The notes under the pieces: generated by a model
What the model saw: the letters and a program-made list of their open reading frames with translations, nothing else
What the model was told of the DNA's origin: nothing
The model's database searches: none
Made by a program: the position numbers and the translations under genes
Source of the DNA: Sulfuricurvum sp.
Lineage (GTDB): Bacteria > Campylobacterota > Campylobacteria > Campylobacterales > Sulfurimonadaceae
Direction of reading: 5' to 3'
NCBI GenBank assembly: GCA_030696775.1
Contig: JAUYRN010000011.1
Location: 1-57,840, forward strand
DNA length: 57,840 nucleotides
Shown: positions 18,408 to 28,040 of the stretch, piece after piece
How positions within the stretch are numbered: position 1 is the stretch's first letter
Layout: each line of letters begins with the position of its first letter

Positions 18408-19778
18408 TTAAAAAAACTCTATCTCCCCTTCATCCCCCAAATCTACTTCGGTTCCCGTAATGATTGATTCTATACTCATGCACGAACTAAAAAATGAACC
18501 ATCCAAATAGTGAATATCCTGTGTGTCTTGGAGATCAAATACATGAACAATCCACGAAGACATATCATTTTTAAACCCTTCGAGAAACATCAACACATTC
18601 GCTCTTTTTTCATCATCATGTGCCAAAAGCTCCCCATTGGCTTTTAATAACGTGGCAAGAGAAACAATCGCGTAGGAAAGACCCGAAAACTCATACAAAG
18701 CGCCTAGAGCATTTGAATAAGCGCCCAAAACATCATTCGCAAAATGATTGAAATTTTCTGTACTTCCTTCCTCTTTTAGCGTATGGAGCCACGAAGCCCA
18801 TTCAAAAGCCGCATCGCGTAAATCACTAACTTCCCCAAAAGCGTCACTGTCAATACTCGCAACATAATCGGAGGCGGTGATCTTATGGACAAAACTCTCT
18901 CGCAACACTTGATGCTCTATGGCCCCAAGACTGCGAGTCTCAGATTCCTCTTTATGCGCCTCGTGCACGGTATTTTCTACGAAAACTTCTTTGCCCGCTC
19001 CCTTTGCCTCGCTCAGTGGAATCCTAAAATCTACTGACGTGTCCGCAATTCGACAGTGATCGCCCAATCCTCGTATCAGATGTTCAATTGTTGCATCTCT
19101 CTCTATTTTCTTGGGAAGAACAGCGTGGATAAACACCTCATCAAAACTCTCTTCGATGGTAATATTAGCGCTTTCACCGCTCTTTATTTCTTGATTTAAC
19201 AGTGCATAGAGCAATTCGACAACCCTATCAATATTAGGACAAACGCTTGCATTCGCACATTCAAACCGCACTAAAAGCCACATTCCAAAATCCATAATTG
19301 CTTCAATACTGTGAATGGCAAAAATGGTTTTAAAGTTACGGATTTCATTGCTAAAAGGATTAACGGCAGTACTGTTTGAACGTATTTTTTTCTCACGAGA
19401 GGGGATGGAAAGCGCCCCTGCGTAACTTTGAAGTTTCAGACGAATCAACTCTTTATCGATGGGTTTTCGAATATACGCCGCGACACCGATGGACGCCATA
19501 TTCTCTTCCATTTTTGGATCGATAACTGCCGTTACTGCCATGACAATCGTATCAGGATAACGCTCCTTAATAAGCTTGGTGGCTTGAAATCCATCCAATC
19601 GAGGCATCATTACATCCATAAGGATAATGTGCGGGCGCAGCGTTTCGCATTGATCTACCGCATCCCGTCCATCAACTGCCTCATATATCTCAAACTCTTC
19701 CAATTTACGGCAAATTGCTCGTAAGACCAAGCGATTGTCTTCCACATCGTCTACAATAAGCAGCTTTATCTTATCCAT
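18408..19778 (-). CDS. Response regulator with a long non-DNA-binding output region
   Basis: 456 residues. Residues 1-125 are a receiver domain: acidic DD pair at 10-11, phospho-acceptor Asp55 in LMDVMMP, conserved Thr in VTAV and Lys in RKPID. The remaining 330 residues carry no helix-turn-helix, GGDEF, EAL or HD motif that I recognise. They are mostly helical with alternating acidic stretches, and a part around 170-260 could be a small alpha/beta domain. GAGG precedes the ATG, which directly abuts the kinase stop, so the two are co-translated. Output therefore is probably protein interaction rather than transcription. Confidence 0.88.
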   Translation of the reverse strand: MDKIKLLIVDDVEDNRLVLRAICRKLEEFEIYEAVDGRDAVDQCETLRPHIILMDVMMPRLDGFQATKLIKERYPDTIVMAVTAVIDPKMEENMASIGVAAYIRKPIDKELIRLKLQSYAGALSIPSREKKIRSNSTAVNPFSNEIRNFKTIFAIHSIEAIMDFGMWLLVRFECANASVCPNIDRVVELLYALLNQEIKSGESANITIEESFDEVFIHAVLPKKIERDATIEHLIRGLGDHCRIADTSVDFRIPLSEAKGAGKEVFVENTVHEAHKEESETRSLGAIEHQVLRESFVHKITASDYVASIDSDAFGEVSDLRDAAFEWASWLHTLKEEGSTENFNHFANDVLGAYSNALGALYEFSGLSYAIVSLATLLKANGELLAHDDEKRANVLMFLEGFKNDMSSWIVHVFDLQDTQDIHYLDGSFFSSCMSIESIITGTEVDLGDEGEIEFF

Positions 19779-21362
19779 TTAAATATCCTCGTTTATCTTA
19801 TTTTCTATTGGCACTTTGAGGGTAAAACAACTTCCCTGGCCCAACGTAGAGACTACTTCCAATTCCATGCCCATGCCCTTGGCATATTCATTCACAATAC
19901 CAAGACCAAGCCCTGTTCCCAAATCGTGAGCGCTCACTTGTTCAAACGGCTCGAAAATCGCAGCGAGTTTATCTTCCGGTATTCCCGCACCTGTGTCTTC
20001 AATCTCAATCCAACATGCGCTGGGCATAAGAACGACACGAAGGCATACCTTTCCTTGATTGGTAAATTTAAGTGCGTTTGAAAGAAGATTTGTCAATATT
20101 TGCTGCAAGCGCAATACATCGCACTCAACGAGTATCACCATCTTTGGAACGTCTAAAAGATAGTCCAAACCGCGTTTAGTATTTAATCCACTCATTGCTT
20201 CATAGACATCACGTACCAGAGAAACGACATCCGTCGTGACGATCTCATATCGCTCTTTCCCTGATCGAAGCTTTGCCATATCCAATAATGAATTAATCAA
20301 TTTCAAAAGATGCTGAGAATTTTTATGGGAACGCTCAATGTACATCCGAACCAGATCTCGACTCTCATCGTCGATGAAAATGTCATCAAAACTCTCCAGC
20401 GCGCTGTCGGTAAAGTTGATAATCGCGTTTAGAGGGGTACGTAGTTCATGCGACACTTGATCAAAAAACTTATTTTTAGTTTCCAGAGTTTTGATAGCGG
20501 CCTCTTTTGCCTCCATGACTTCGGTGATTTCGTGAGAAAGGGAGAAAAACTCAATAATTTCCCCCGCTTGGTTGATGATGGGAATAAGCGAAGTATCCAA
20601 ATAGCGTGATCCGCCCAGCTTATCTGAGAGTTCTAAAAATCCTCGATAGATTTTCCCCGCCTTGACTCTTTCCCAGATTGCCATATGGATCGCATCTGTA
20701 ATGCTTTTTCCTCGTAAAATCGAAAAATGTTTACCTATCAATTCTCCATAGGCATACAAGAACGTTTCACTCAACGCTCGATTTGCAAAAGTAATAATGC
20801 CATCAGGGTCACATTTGAAAACTAGAGTTGCGGCTTCTATCGCTTTATCGTACTGACGGAGTAAAAACTGTGTTTTATCACGATCTTTGACGCTGCTTTT
20901 TATCCCCTCTTCCAATGCCGATTTATACCCCATCATCTCGGTGACATCACTGAGTGTCATCACGTAAATATTATGAAAAAACTCTAGTGATCGCAAGGTA
21001 AGATTAAATGTTCGAAGCGTCCCCTCTTTCATAATTCCCACACGATAATCGCTTTTTTTTCCCTTCAAAACATTCTCGCTCCAAGAATGATCTTGATACC
21101 CGTCATAAATGTATCCAAATTTTTGAATCGGCTCAAACAAAGAGGCAAAAGAAAATGCTTTATCGAGAATATCAAAATGGATAGACTCACAAAACTCAAT
21201 TAATGCTTTATTTGCATCAATGATTCGTTTTCCATCCGTAATAGCAATTAAATCGGTGGTCGTATTAACGATGGCTTCATGATACCTGCACCGTAAATCT
21301 TTACTGCGCAAATCTTGTTTTATAGACTCTTTGGTCACTTCCTCATACGGCTCTTGAGTCAT
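19779..21362 (-). CDS. Cytoplasmic PAS-PAS sensor histidine kinase
   Basis: 527 residues with no membrane segment. Two PAS domains (about 25-140 and 170-285) are followed by a HisKA helix with His305 in SHELRTPLN, then an HATPase domain with the N-box NLLSNALKF, DTGAGIP (G1), the F-box FEPFEQ and GTGLGLG (G2). All motifs are intact. The partner is the regulator that starts at the next base. AGGTG precedes the ATG. The ligand or cofactor of the PAS domains cannot be read from sequence. A divergent 141-base gap separates it from the 199-aa gene. Confidence 0.92.
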   Translation of the reverse strand: MTQEPYEEVTKESIKQDLRSKDLRCRYHEAIVNTTTDLIAITDGKRIIDANKALIEFCESIHFDILDKAFSFASLFEPIQKFGYIYDGYQDHSWSENVLKGKKSDYRVGIMKEGTLRTFNLTLRSLEFFHNIYVMTLSDVTEMMGYKSALEEGIKSSVKDRDKTQFLLRQYDKAIEAATLVFKCDPDGIITFANRALSETFLYAYGELIGKHFSILRGKSITDAIHMAIWERVKAGKIYRGFLELSDKLGGSRYLDTSLIPIINQAGEIIEFFSLSHEITEVMEAKEAAIKTLETKNKFFDQVSHELRTPLNAIINFTDSALESFDDIFIDDESRDLVRMYIERSHKNSQHLLKLINSLLDMAKLRSGKERYEIVTTDVVSLVRDVYEAMSGLNTKRGLDYLLDVPKMVILVECDVLRLQQILTNLLSNALKFTNQGKVCLRVVLMPSACWIEIEDTGAGIPEDKLAAIFEPFEQVSAHDLGTGLGLGIVNEYAKGMGMELEVVSTLGQGSCFTLKVPIENKINEDI

Positions 21363-21503
21363 TAAAACATCACCTTTTTTTGATATGTGTTAAGTTTATA
21401 ACATATAGTTTACATTATTAATCCTAATAAATTCTGAAAAAATAATGTTTATTTTTTAGTCCTTTTAATCTCCTCTTTCATCAGAAAATGATACACTTAT
21501 TAC

Positions 21504-22103
21504 ATGCAACCATTCACCCCAACCGATGATCAGATTCGCACCCAGTTTGTCACATCTTTGATGAACTATTTCAAAATAGATGAGGATGTATTTTTACGTT
21601 CCCACATCGACGAACTTATCCGTCCTATTAGCACGGCTCGCTACAGCGAATTCTTGCGTCGACTTTCAAGCCGTGATTTTGCCTATAAAACAGGAATTGA
21701 AAAAATTTCTCTTATCGCTCACGAACTCTACGAAGAGCAGCTCTCTCCTCTGGAAATGCAAGCGCATGAACGAACGCAAAAACTGTATGCCCTCATGTAT
21801 GATCTACGTCGAAATATCACCGATGAAAAGAACAGTGAGAGCAGTGCTTCCCAACGATTTGAAAATGTTCGTTTTACCTCCATCAAACATGCTGACTCCG
21901 CCGAACCTCTTTTGGATTCACTGGACATTGACGTTATTCGAATTCTCACAAAACGATGGATTTACGATTATGTCGCGAACGACCGAGGATTATTTGAAGC
22001 GCGGGTTGAGCACGAATACCTCAATTTGTTAATCGAACAAGAACGATTGGCGAGACAACCTCTCATCGCAAAAACCACCAAAAAAGCTCTCAAACGCTCA
22101 TGA
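21504..22103 (+). CDS. Unknown soluble protein, first gene of a two-gene operon
   Basis: 199 residues, helical and charged, with a basic tail (KTTKKALKRS). No signal peptide, membrane helix or recognisable motif. No clear Shine-Dalgarno precedes the ATG. The stop overlaps the ATG of the winged-helix gene as ATGA, so the two products are probably made in step and may interact. Given the partner, a role in DNA replication or regulation is possible, but nothing in this protein itself shows it. Confidence 0.7.
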   Translation: MQPFTPTDDQIRTQFVTSLMNYFKIDEDVFLRSHIDELIRPISTARYSEFLRRLSSRDFAYKTGIEKISLIAHELYEEQLSPLEMQAHERTQKLYALMYDLRRNITDEKNSESSASQRFENVRFTSIKHADSAEPLLDSLDIDVIRILTKRWIYDYVANDRGLFEARVEHEYLNLLIEQERLARQPLIAKTTKKALKRS

Positions 22104-22978
22104 TAGGAATCCCATCTTCTCTCATCGACCGTAATGACTTGAACCTCTTAGAACGTGCTCTTCTTCCGCTGATTATCCGTCATAGTCTCATTTGGGGAGA
22201 CAAGCCAAAAGCGTTAAGTGCCTCATTTTTAGCAGAGCTTTTACGCCATAGCCCTAGAGAGGTAGTCGAAGCATTGGACGCATTAGTGGTAAAAAAAATA
22301 GTCAAAACCACCCGTGAAAAAACGGCTAACGGGGTAATGATTCTCTACGTCCTTGAACCCATAAGCACCCTTCCAAGTGCCACGACTTTAGTCTCCTCAC
22401 AGTACACGGACAGCAACTATTACCTCAACCTTTCCAACGATTTTTTCCAAGAACTTCACGCCTATGCTCTTGAAGTATGTGATCGAGAAGGACTGCGACG
22501 GGAGCTGTTTGATGATTTCAACCTCTATCAACGCTCACAGAATCGCCGATCGTTTGACTGGTTTGCCGAGTTTGAACGATGGATACGACGTGAAGTAAGC
22601 TCCAATGCACCTGCAATCGCTAATCCAACGCAAGTCGAAGAAGCAAAACCCAGTACCCAAGAGTTCGAGATGGCGCAGTATTTTATTCGTCGTCTTTCTT
22701 CTATCGATCCGCAGTTTGAAGAGCCGTTTGATGTGATGAGCTGGGCGGGGCAGATTAAACTTTTGAGCGAGACGGGAGGGTATTCTCTGCTTGAGATCAA
22801 AGCGGGAATTGATTGGCTCTTTAGCAGTAAAGGTGACTGGTTCAGGCCCAATGTCCCAGATGCTTATCATTTGAGAAAACATTTTAAACGGCTCATCTCT
22901 AACACTCGAAGTTTCCGAGACGGAGAGACAAAGCTCCCCGATGGAATTAATATTTTCGATATTATTGGGCGGGAATAA
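22100..22978 (+). CDS. Winged-helix protein with DnaD/DnaT-like tail
   Basis: 292 residues. Residues 15-85 look like a winged helix: a helix containing LLPLIIRHSL, SASFLAELLRHSPREVVEALDALVVKKIV as helix-turn-helix, then a wing. After a linker rich in Asn, Pro and Glu (about 165-190), the C-terminal part has the pattern W-x4-KLL-x4-GYSLLEIKAGIDWLFSSKGDWF and ends in YHLRKHFKRLI, which recalls DnaD/DnaT or phage replication-organiser domains. It may be a chromosomal replication or primosome accessory factor, or a leftover from a mobile element; no phage gene is nearby. It overlaps the preceding gene by 4 bases, and its 3' end overlaps the convergent OmpA-like gene by 17. Confidence 0.72.
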   Translation: MIGIPSSLIDRNDLNLLERALLPLIIRHSLIWGDKPKALSASFLAELLRHSPREVVEALDALVVKKIVKTTREKTANGVMILYVLEPISTLPSATTLVSSQYTDSNYYLNLSNDFFQELHAYALEVCDREGLRRELFDDFNLYQRSQNRRSFDWFAEFERWIRREVSSNAPAIANPTQVEEAKPSTQEFEMAQYFIRRLSSIDPQFEEPFDVMSWAGQIKLLSETGGYSLLEIKAGIDWLFSSKGDWFRPNVPDAYHLRKHFKRLISNTRSFRDGETKLPDGINIFDIIGRE

Positions 22979-23903
22979 TTTCCATTTCAACCCGTGTTTT
23001 TTGAAGCTTATCCTCGATCACTTTTCTTTCTATCCTGCTCGTCTCTATCCCTAAAAGCATTAACTGTTTTTTTATCTCTTCAGCGCGTGATACTGAAAAA
23101 AGATGTGCATTCGGATAGCTCCCAACCAATCGTACAGGAGCAACCGTATCTTGAAATACACGCATCGAGAGGTTATCTCCACCCTGTATCGAATCCACCA
23201 ATTTTTTCAATTCTCTTTTCCCCAATATACTCAAAACGACATCCCCTTTTACAAAAAGATCTTTATTTTGATATACATGAAGGTTAGGAGTTTTTACTAT
23301 CACCTTTTCACTCTTAGCTTCACTTTTTTCATGGACTAGTTCGTTCTTTTCCAATTTCATAGAAATACATGCTCCTTTTACATTGGGAGCAAAAAGAGTA
23401 TACGCACCATCCCGGATTTTCCACTCTTTGGTTTTTAACTCTTTGAGATTGTCATCAAGCCCTTTATAGTTTAAAATACTATATCCTTGCGGCACCATCA
23501 ATGTCAAAATATTTTGTTCAGTAACGCACGTTTTCGAACTCGAGCAATCGCCACCGCAGACAAGTAACACGCTTGTCTTTCCTGCACTCTCTGCGATAAA
23601 ATCATCCCGCTGCATCTGTTGCATATAGGAATAACGGTCTGTTGCACTAAACCGCAGTTGCACTTTGCCGTCTTTTTGCGTTTCAATCGTATAGTTTTGC
23701 GGCTGGGCATAAAGAAGCTGCTCTTGATGAAATCCCTGATCAAACATAAATCCATACTGTTCTGCTTTTTCACCTTGGTGATGAAAATGAGCAATGCCAG
23801 AAGATAAATCAGCTTTAGGATAAAACACCATTTCCGTAGTATTTGCCTGTACGACACTGCTTCCCATATACGCCACTAAAAATATCAATATACTTTTTTT
23901 CAT
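22962..23903 (-). CDS. Periplasmic protein with a degenerate OmpA-like C-terminal domain
   Basis: 313 residues from the second of two adjacent ATGs, which has GAGG at proper spacing; the first, at 23906, is only 2 bases from it. The signal peptide ends near SSVVQA. The middle is a unique region with a Cys pair (CGGDCSSSKTC). The C-terminal 100 residues follow OmpA-like order: DVVLSILGKRELKKLVDSI, GSYPNAHLFSVSRAEEIKKQL, LGIETSRI. The usual NxxLSxxRA peptidoglycan-binding motif reads FSVSRAEE, so the fold is likely but binding is uncertain. A cell-wall-associated role is inferred. Confidence 0.75.
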   Translation of the reverse strand: MKKSILIFLVAYMGSSVVQANTTEMVFYPKADLSSGIAHFHHQGEKAEQYGFMFDQGFHQEQLLYAQPQNYTIETQKDGKVQLRFSATDRYSYMQQMQRDDFIAESAGKTSVLLVCGGDCSSSKTCVTEQNILTLMVPQGYSILNYKGLDDNLKELKTKEWKIRDGAYTLFAPNVKGACISMKLEKNELVHEKSEAKSEKVIVKTPNLHVYQNKDLFVKGDVVLSILGKRELKKLVDSIQGGDNLSMRVFQDTVAPVRLVGSYPNAHLFSVSRAEEIKKQLMLLGIETSRIERKVIEDKLQKTRVEMEIIPAQ

Positions 23904-24013
23904 CATAACCTCAACGTAATTTCATTTCTCACATACTAATTCTAAATGCCTTAAAAACTATATTTTATTCATTTACGTGATACAATAAAACATCTCAAAA
24001 TAAGAATTTTATA

Positions 24014-25300
24014 ATGTTTAAAACAGAATCTTATCTTCCTATAATTGAATCCAGCATCCACGATTTTTACAGTGATCTCGAATATGAGGGATATCTTGGC
24101 AATAGTAATTTCGACTATGCCCGCGCTATCAACCACCATAAAGAGCTTTTTATTGCACTACTTGCATCCACCAATGCGGAGGATGCAACGGACAAAACTG
24201 AAGAGTTCGTACACTTTTGTGTTACGCACGAAATTCCCTATATGTTCGTGTATGGAGAGCTTCTCACTATTGCTCGAAATTTAATGGGAATTCTGGCAAA
24301 AGAAGGAGATCTTGAAAATCTAAAAAAACTCAATATCTATTTTGACAACCTTGAACATGAGATTACCATTGCTTATTTTCATAAATTTCTCAGGCGTCTT
24401 GCTGCCAAAAACCACCTCCGCCTCTCCCATATTGCCAACCTCGTTGAAAAAAATCTAATGATTCACTATCAACAGCACATAGAGTGGCTCATCTCTCTTA
24501 TTTCTTACATTGAAAATCACTGTAAAACTTCGTATCCAGAACTCGATCATTGTCTCTGTAAATTCGGAAAATGGCTTCATAATACTTCTATTCCCTATAT
24601 CGTCACCACAAGCCACTTTAAAGAAGTAACACGATTGCACCAAAGTTTGCATGATGCAGCAAGCGACGTAGTAGGACAGTGCCAGCATCTCATTCAAAAG
24701 CCTAAACATTTGATCCATCTGCTCCAACGCCTTGACTACATCTCATTGGAAATCGGAAATGAAATTGCTATTTTAAACGATATGATGATGATCGAAGAGT
24801 ATTCTAAAGATCCCCTGACGGGACTATTAACACGCCGACTCTTCGATAAAGTGATGATGGGACAAATCGAAATAGCTAAAGCCACAGAGAGTCAATGCTC
24901 TCTTATCATGTGCGATTTGGATCACTTCAAAGTGATCAATGATACCCATGGTCATCTCTCAGGAGATGCCGTTATCCAAGACTTTGCAGCCGTACTAAAA
25001 AAAATATTACGAAAATCAGATTTTATTTTCCGTTATGGAGGGGAAGAGTTCATCGTTCTTCTCCCTGCCACGTCCAAAGATCAAGCGCGAACCATTGCTC
25101 AAAAAATTTGCAATGAAGCTGCGTCTCAAGTTGTCCACTTTGATACCGTTGCATTGAACTACACTGTCAGTATCGGAGTCTCTCCCGTCATAACCGGTGA
25201 CACCTCATACATTTTAAAAGAGACGATTCAAAGTTATGTTGCTGAAGTCGACAGCAAGCTCTATCTTGCCAAGCAAAACGGGCGCAATCGGGTGGAATAA
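24014..25300 (+). CDS. Zinc-sensing CZB-GGDEF diguanylate cyclase with an extra N-terminal domain
   Basis: 428 residues, soluble. Residues 150-225 carry the chemoreceptor zinc-binding (CZB) signature: His155, Cys182 in CKFGKW, His209 and His213, spaced 27, 27 and 4 residues, close to the spacing in E. coli DgcZ. A GGDEF domain follows (about 265-428) with an intact YGGEEF and an RKSD inhibitory site. In DgcZ zinc binding represses cyclase activity, so zinc control is likely here. Residues 1-145 form a helical domain absent from DgcZ, with His- and aromatic-rich stretches (HHKELF, HEIPYMFVYGEL); I do not recognise it. No Shine-Dalgarno is evident before the ATG. Confidence 0.9.
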   Translation: MFKTESYLPIIESSIHDFYSDLEYEGYLGNSNFDYARAINHHKELFIALLASTNAEDATDKTEEFVHFCVTHEIPYMFVYGELLTIARNLMGILAKEGDLENLKKLNIYFDNLEHEITIAYFHKFLRRLAAKNHLRLSHIANLVEKNLMIHYQQHIEWLISLISYIENHCKTSYPELDHCLCKFGKWLHNTSIPYIVTTSHFKEVTRLHQSLHDAASDVVGQCQHLIQKPKHLIHLLQRLDYISLEIGNEIAILNDMMMIEEYSKDPLTGLLTRRLFDKVMMGQIEIAKATESQCSLIMCDLDHFKVINDTHGHLSGDAVIQDFAAVLKKILRKSDFIFRYGGEEFIVLLPATSKDQARTIAQKICNEAASQVVHFDTVALNYTVSIGVSPVITGDTSYILKETIQSYVAEVDSKLYLAKQNGRNRVE

Positions 25301-25304
25301 TCCC

Positions 25305-25640
25305 TTAACGAATGCGGACCAGCACTTTACGTTGACAATCACAGTTCCCAAAATAGACCCATTGCTCTTGATACATCGGTTCAGGTGCGTACACAACAGG
25401 TGCTTGAACATTTTGTACATAGGTTACGGATTCTCTTTGAGGTGAAGAGAGAGCATATCCAAGTACACTTCCAACAACCAAAGGGATAACCCAGTTGTTA
25501 TGATTCCCGTTATAGGACATTCGACTGTGATGCGATCCAAAGTCGCCTCTTCCGCGTTCATAGCCACGATCAGCGTAAAGTGACGTAGAGAGAATGGCAG
25601 ATGCACTTAAAATAGTGACGAAAAGTTGTAATGGTTTCAT
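25305..25640 (-). CDS. Small secreted glycine-zipper-like protein
   Basis: 111 residues. Signal peptide (about 1-23), an Arg/Gly/His-rich stretch, one hydrophobic segment with Gly spacing (WVIPLVVGSVLGYAL), then a Tyr/Pro/Val-rich tail ending with CDC. Such small proteins are usually envelope components; function is unknown. GGAGT precedes the ATG. It ends 4 bases from the convergent cyclase gene. Confidence 0.7.
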   Translation of the reverse strand: MKPLQLFVTILSASAILSTSLYADRGYERGRGDFGSHHSRMSYNGNHNNWVIPLVVGSVLGYALSSPQRESVTYVQNVQAPVVYAPEPMYQEQWVYFGNCDCQRKVLVRIR

Positions 25641-25739
25641 TGGAAACTCCTACTTTTTAGATAGTCGTATTATTACCCTTAACTGTGAAGCCATTGTGGA
25701 ATGGTATAATTGCCCAACTAGATACAGGAGCGTGTTGTA

Positions 25740-26501
25740 ATGAACTATCAATGGTTAGGATTATGGGTTCTTACGGCATCACTGTACGCTTCCCCGCAAT
25801 GTTACACACAAGGCTATGGCAACCTCATCACTGCCGCCAACGAAACCTCCCTGATCCTCAAAGATGGTACTCAATTGCCGTATCATACCGACAGCGCAAA
25901 AACGTCATGGGATGAAAAAATCAATAATGCCGATTTAGAAATGCAGCTTTCACAAGCCTACGATGCCGGCGGGATTGAAACTCCGCCTCCCTATCTCTTC
26001 GATCCGGGACGTTTGCGCTACCAACCTTTTTTCCAAGCCCTTTACGGCAAAGATAAAAAAGCAATCGAAAAAAATCTTGTCACGATCCAATGGCCAACAC
26101 TCAAAGGTTCCGTAAAACTCCCTGTCAACAAAGTGGGCGAAGTAGATAAAAAACTTTATGCAATCGGTCAAGAGATTGCAAAACTTCCTAAAAAAGATCG
26201 GATTTGGGCGGAGGGCGCGACGACCTATTGCTATCGCGTCATCAAAGACACCGACAGACTCTCCATGCACAGCTTTGGTATCGCCATCGACTTAGCCCCA
26301 GATACAACCCAATACTGGAAAGCTGAAGCTCCAAGTGAAACAGCAAAAATCGGTTACAAAAACACCATGCCTATGTCCATCGTTCGCATTTTCGAAAAAC
26401 ATGGTTTTATTTGGGGTGGGCGCTGGTATCACTACGATACGATGCATTTCGAATATCGTCCGGAACTTTTGGCTCCGTCGTGTGTTAAAAAGGGAATATG
26501 A
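25740..26501 (+). CDS. M15-family peptidoglycan peptidase (VanY/endolysin type)
   Basis: 253 residues with a signal peptide (about 1-17). The M15 zinc site is complete: His177 and Asp184 in SMHSFGIAID, and Asp233 and His236 in HYDTMHFEY. This is the M15C pattern of L-Ala-D-Glu endopeptidases and D-Ala-D-Ala carboxypeptidases. It acts on periplasmic peptidoglycan. CAGGAG lies 10 bases before the ATG. It stands alone, divergent from the small secreted protein gene. Confidence 0.9.
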   Translation: MNYQWLGLWVLTASLYASPQCYTQGYGNLITAANETSLILKDGTQLPYHTDSAKTSWDEKINNADLEMQLSQAYDAGGIETPPPYLFDPGRLRYQPFFQALYGKDKKAIEKNLVTIQWPTLKGSVKLPVNKVGEVDKKLYAIGQEIAKLPKKDRIWAEGATTYCYRVIKDTDRLSMHSFGIAIDLAPDTTQYWKAEAPSETAKIGYKNTMPMSIVRIFEKHGFIWGGRWYHYDTMHFEYRPELLAPSCVKKGI

Positions 26502-26504
26502 ATT

Positions 26505-27839
26505 TTAACAGCTCGTGCACGTAATCGTTTGGTTGCGCCCTTGATGTTTTGCGGCGTAAAGTGCTTGGTCTGCTCGCTCAATCGCCACATTCAGAATATC
26601 ATCTGTATTGACGCGAGTTATTCCTATACTGCATGTGATATGTCCTACTTGATTAAAAGTATGGGCTTCAATTGCGAGACGAATTTTTTCAGCCGCCAAG
26701 TATGCTTGATCACAATTCGTATGGTGCAATAGCAAAACAAACTCTTCCCCTCCCCATCGAGCGAAAACATCTGCCTCTCGCATTAACTCCGCCACAATAG
26801 AAGAAAATGTTTTAAGAACATAATCGCCGATATTGTGACCATAGGTGTCATTGACCTTTTTAAAATCATCCAAATCCAGCATTAAAAGCGATAAGTCAAT
26901 ATTATATCGCTTTGATGTTGCCAATTCTTGGTCGAAAAGTTCTGCAAACATATGCCGATTATTGATTGAAGTCAAAGAATCTTTCGTTGCTAAAGTGGCT
27001 AAATGTTTATTTTTTTGTTGAAGGATTTGGTTCAGCTCCTCAAATTTATCGAAATGAGTATTAACCAACTGTGACCACTTCAAATACGTTCGAGAGATAA
27101 GATCTTGCTGTGTCACAATACCGATAATAGTCCCTTTCTCATCCACAACAACAATCCTCTTGTAATGATGACTTTTGAAAAAATTAAGTGCATCACTGAT
27201 CGTGGCTGTGGAAAGCATGGTTTCTAGAGGTGAGGACATAACCTCTCCTGCAGTAATACTGTTGCAATGGTCATCATCGATAAATTTCAAAATATCTTTG
27301 GAGGTAACAATCCCGACAGGTAAATTTTCATCTCGAATAATGACACAATCAGAAAGAGTATCTTTCATATATTCCAGTATATTATTCATGCTTTCTGAAC
27401 AGTCAAAGCTTTTAAATCCAAATTTCTTGTCGAAAATAGTCCCTATTTGAAGACTTTCCAAAACAACCTGAGGATCGACACTTGCGACAATGTCACTGTT
27501 GGTAACCAACCCAAACAAAGTGCCATCCTCATTACAAACGCAAATATACTCACCCATTTTGTCGGTCATATTAAGAGCATTAATAACATTACTCTCTTTG
27601 CTCAAACGGGGAAGAGTATACAATGGAATTTGTGAAAGCCGTGTTGAAAAATCAATTTTTTCTACTTTTAAGCGAATCAAATCTTTGGACGTAATAATAT
27701 GATACAGCGAGCCATTCACAACGACAATACTGCGATGCTCATGCTCATACATCTTTTTTAGAGCATCATTGACCGTATCATTAATATCTGCACAAATAAC
27801 ATCCGTAGATGCAATCATTTCAAGGGTGGGGAAAAACAT
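26505..27839 (-). CDS. CBS-CBS-GGDEF diguanylate cyclase
   Basis: 444 residues from the ATG at 27839, chosen because AGGAGT lies 8 bases before it; an upstream in-frame ATG at 27959 adds 40 unlikely residues. Four CBS motifs form two pairs (about 8-130 and 135-265), recognisable by the repeated GIVTxxDI and GLVTNSDI ends. A short coiled coil leads into GGDEF (about 290-444) with intact WGGEEF and a READ inhibitory site. CBS pairs bind adenine nucleotides, so c-di-GMP synthesis may follow energy state; the ligand is inferred. It is convergent with the M15 gene, 3 bases apart. Confidence 0.92.
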   Translation of the reverse strand: MFFPTLEMIASTDVICADINDTVNDALKKMYEHEHRSIVVVNGSLYHIITSKDLIRLKVEKIDFSTRLSQIPLYTLPRLSKESNVINALNMTDKMGEYICVCNEDGTLFGLVTNSDIVASVDPQVVLESLQIGTIFDKKFGFKSFDCSESMNNILEYMKDTLSDCVIIRDENLPVGIVTSKDILKFIDDDHCNSITAGEVMSSPLETMLSTATISDALNFFKSHHYKRIVVVDEKGTIIGIVTQQDLISRTYLKWSQLVNTHFDKFEELNQILQQKNKHLATLATKDSLTSINNRHMFAELFDQELATSKRYNIDLSLLMLDLDDFKKVNDTYGHNIGDYVLKTFSSIVAELMREADVFARWGGEEFVLLLHHTNCDQAYLAAEKIRLAIEAHTFNQVGHITCSIGITRVNTDDILNVAIERADQALYAAKHQGRNQTITCTSC

Positions 27840-28040
27840 ACAATAAACTCCTAAATATGTTTTATTATACCCCCAATTGTCATAAAAGATAATTTTTCTG
27901 TTGCATAATGACAAGTCAATATTTACTGAATTATAAAAAAAATAAGCAAAACTTTTCAAAATTATACGAGGGATTAATGCTGTAGTCGTATTGTAATTAT
28001 TACATCGTAGACTTTTGCATTATTTTGCAAGGTGCCCTTA

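Noticed and set aside
22100-22978. Prophage or plasmid replication module
   Set aside because: No integrase, att-like repeat, capsid or partition gene is nearby, and the flanks are ordinary chromosomal genes.
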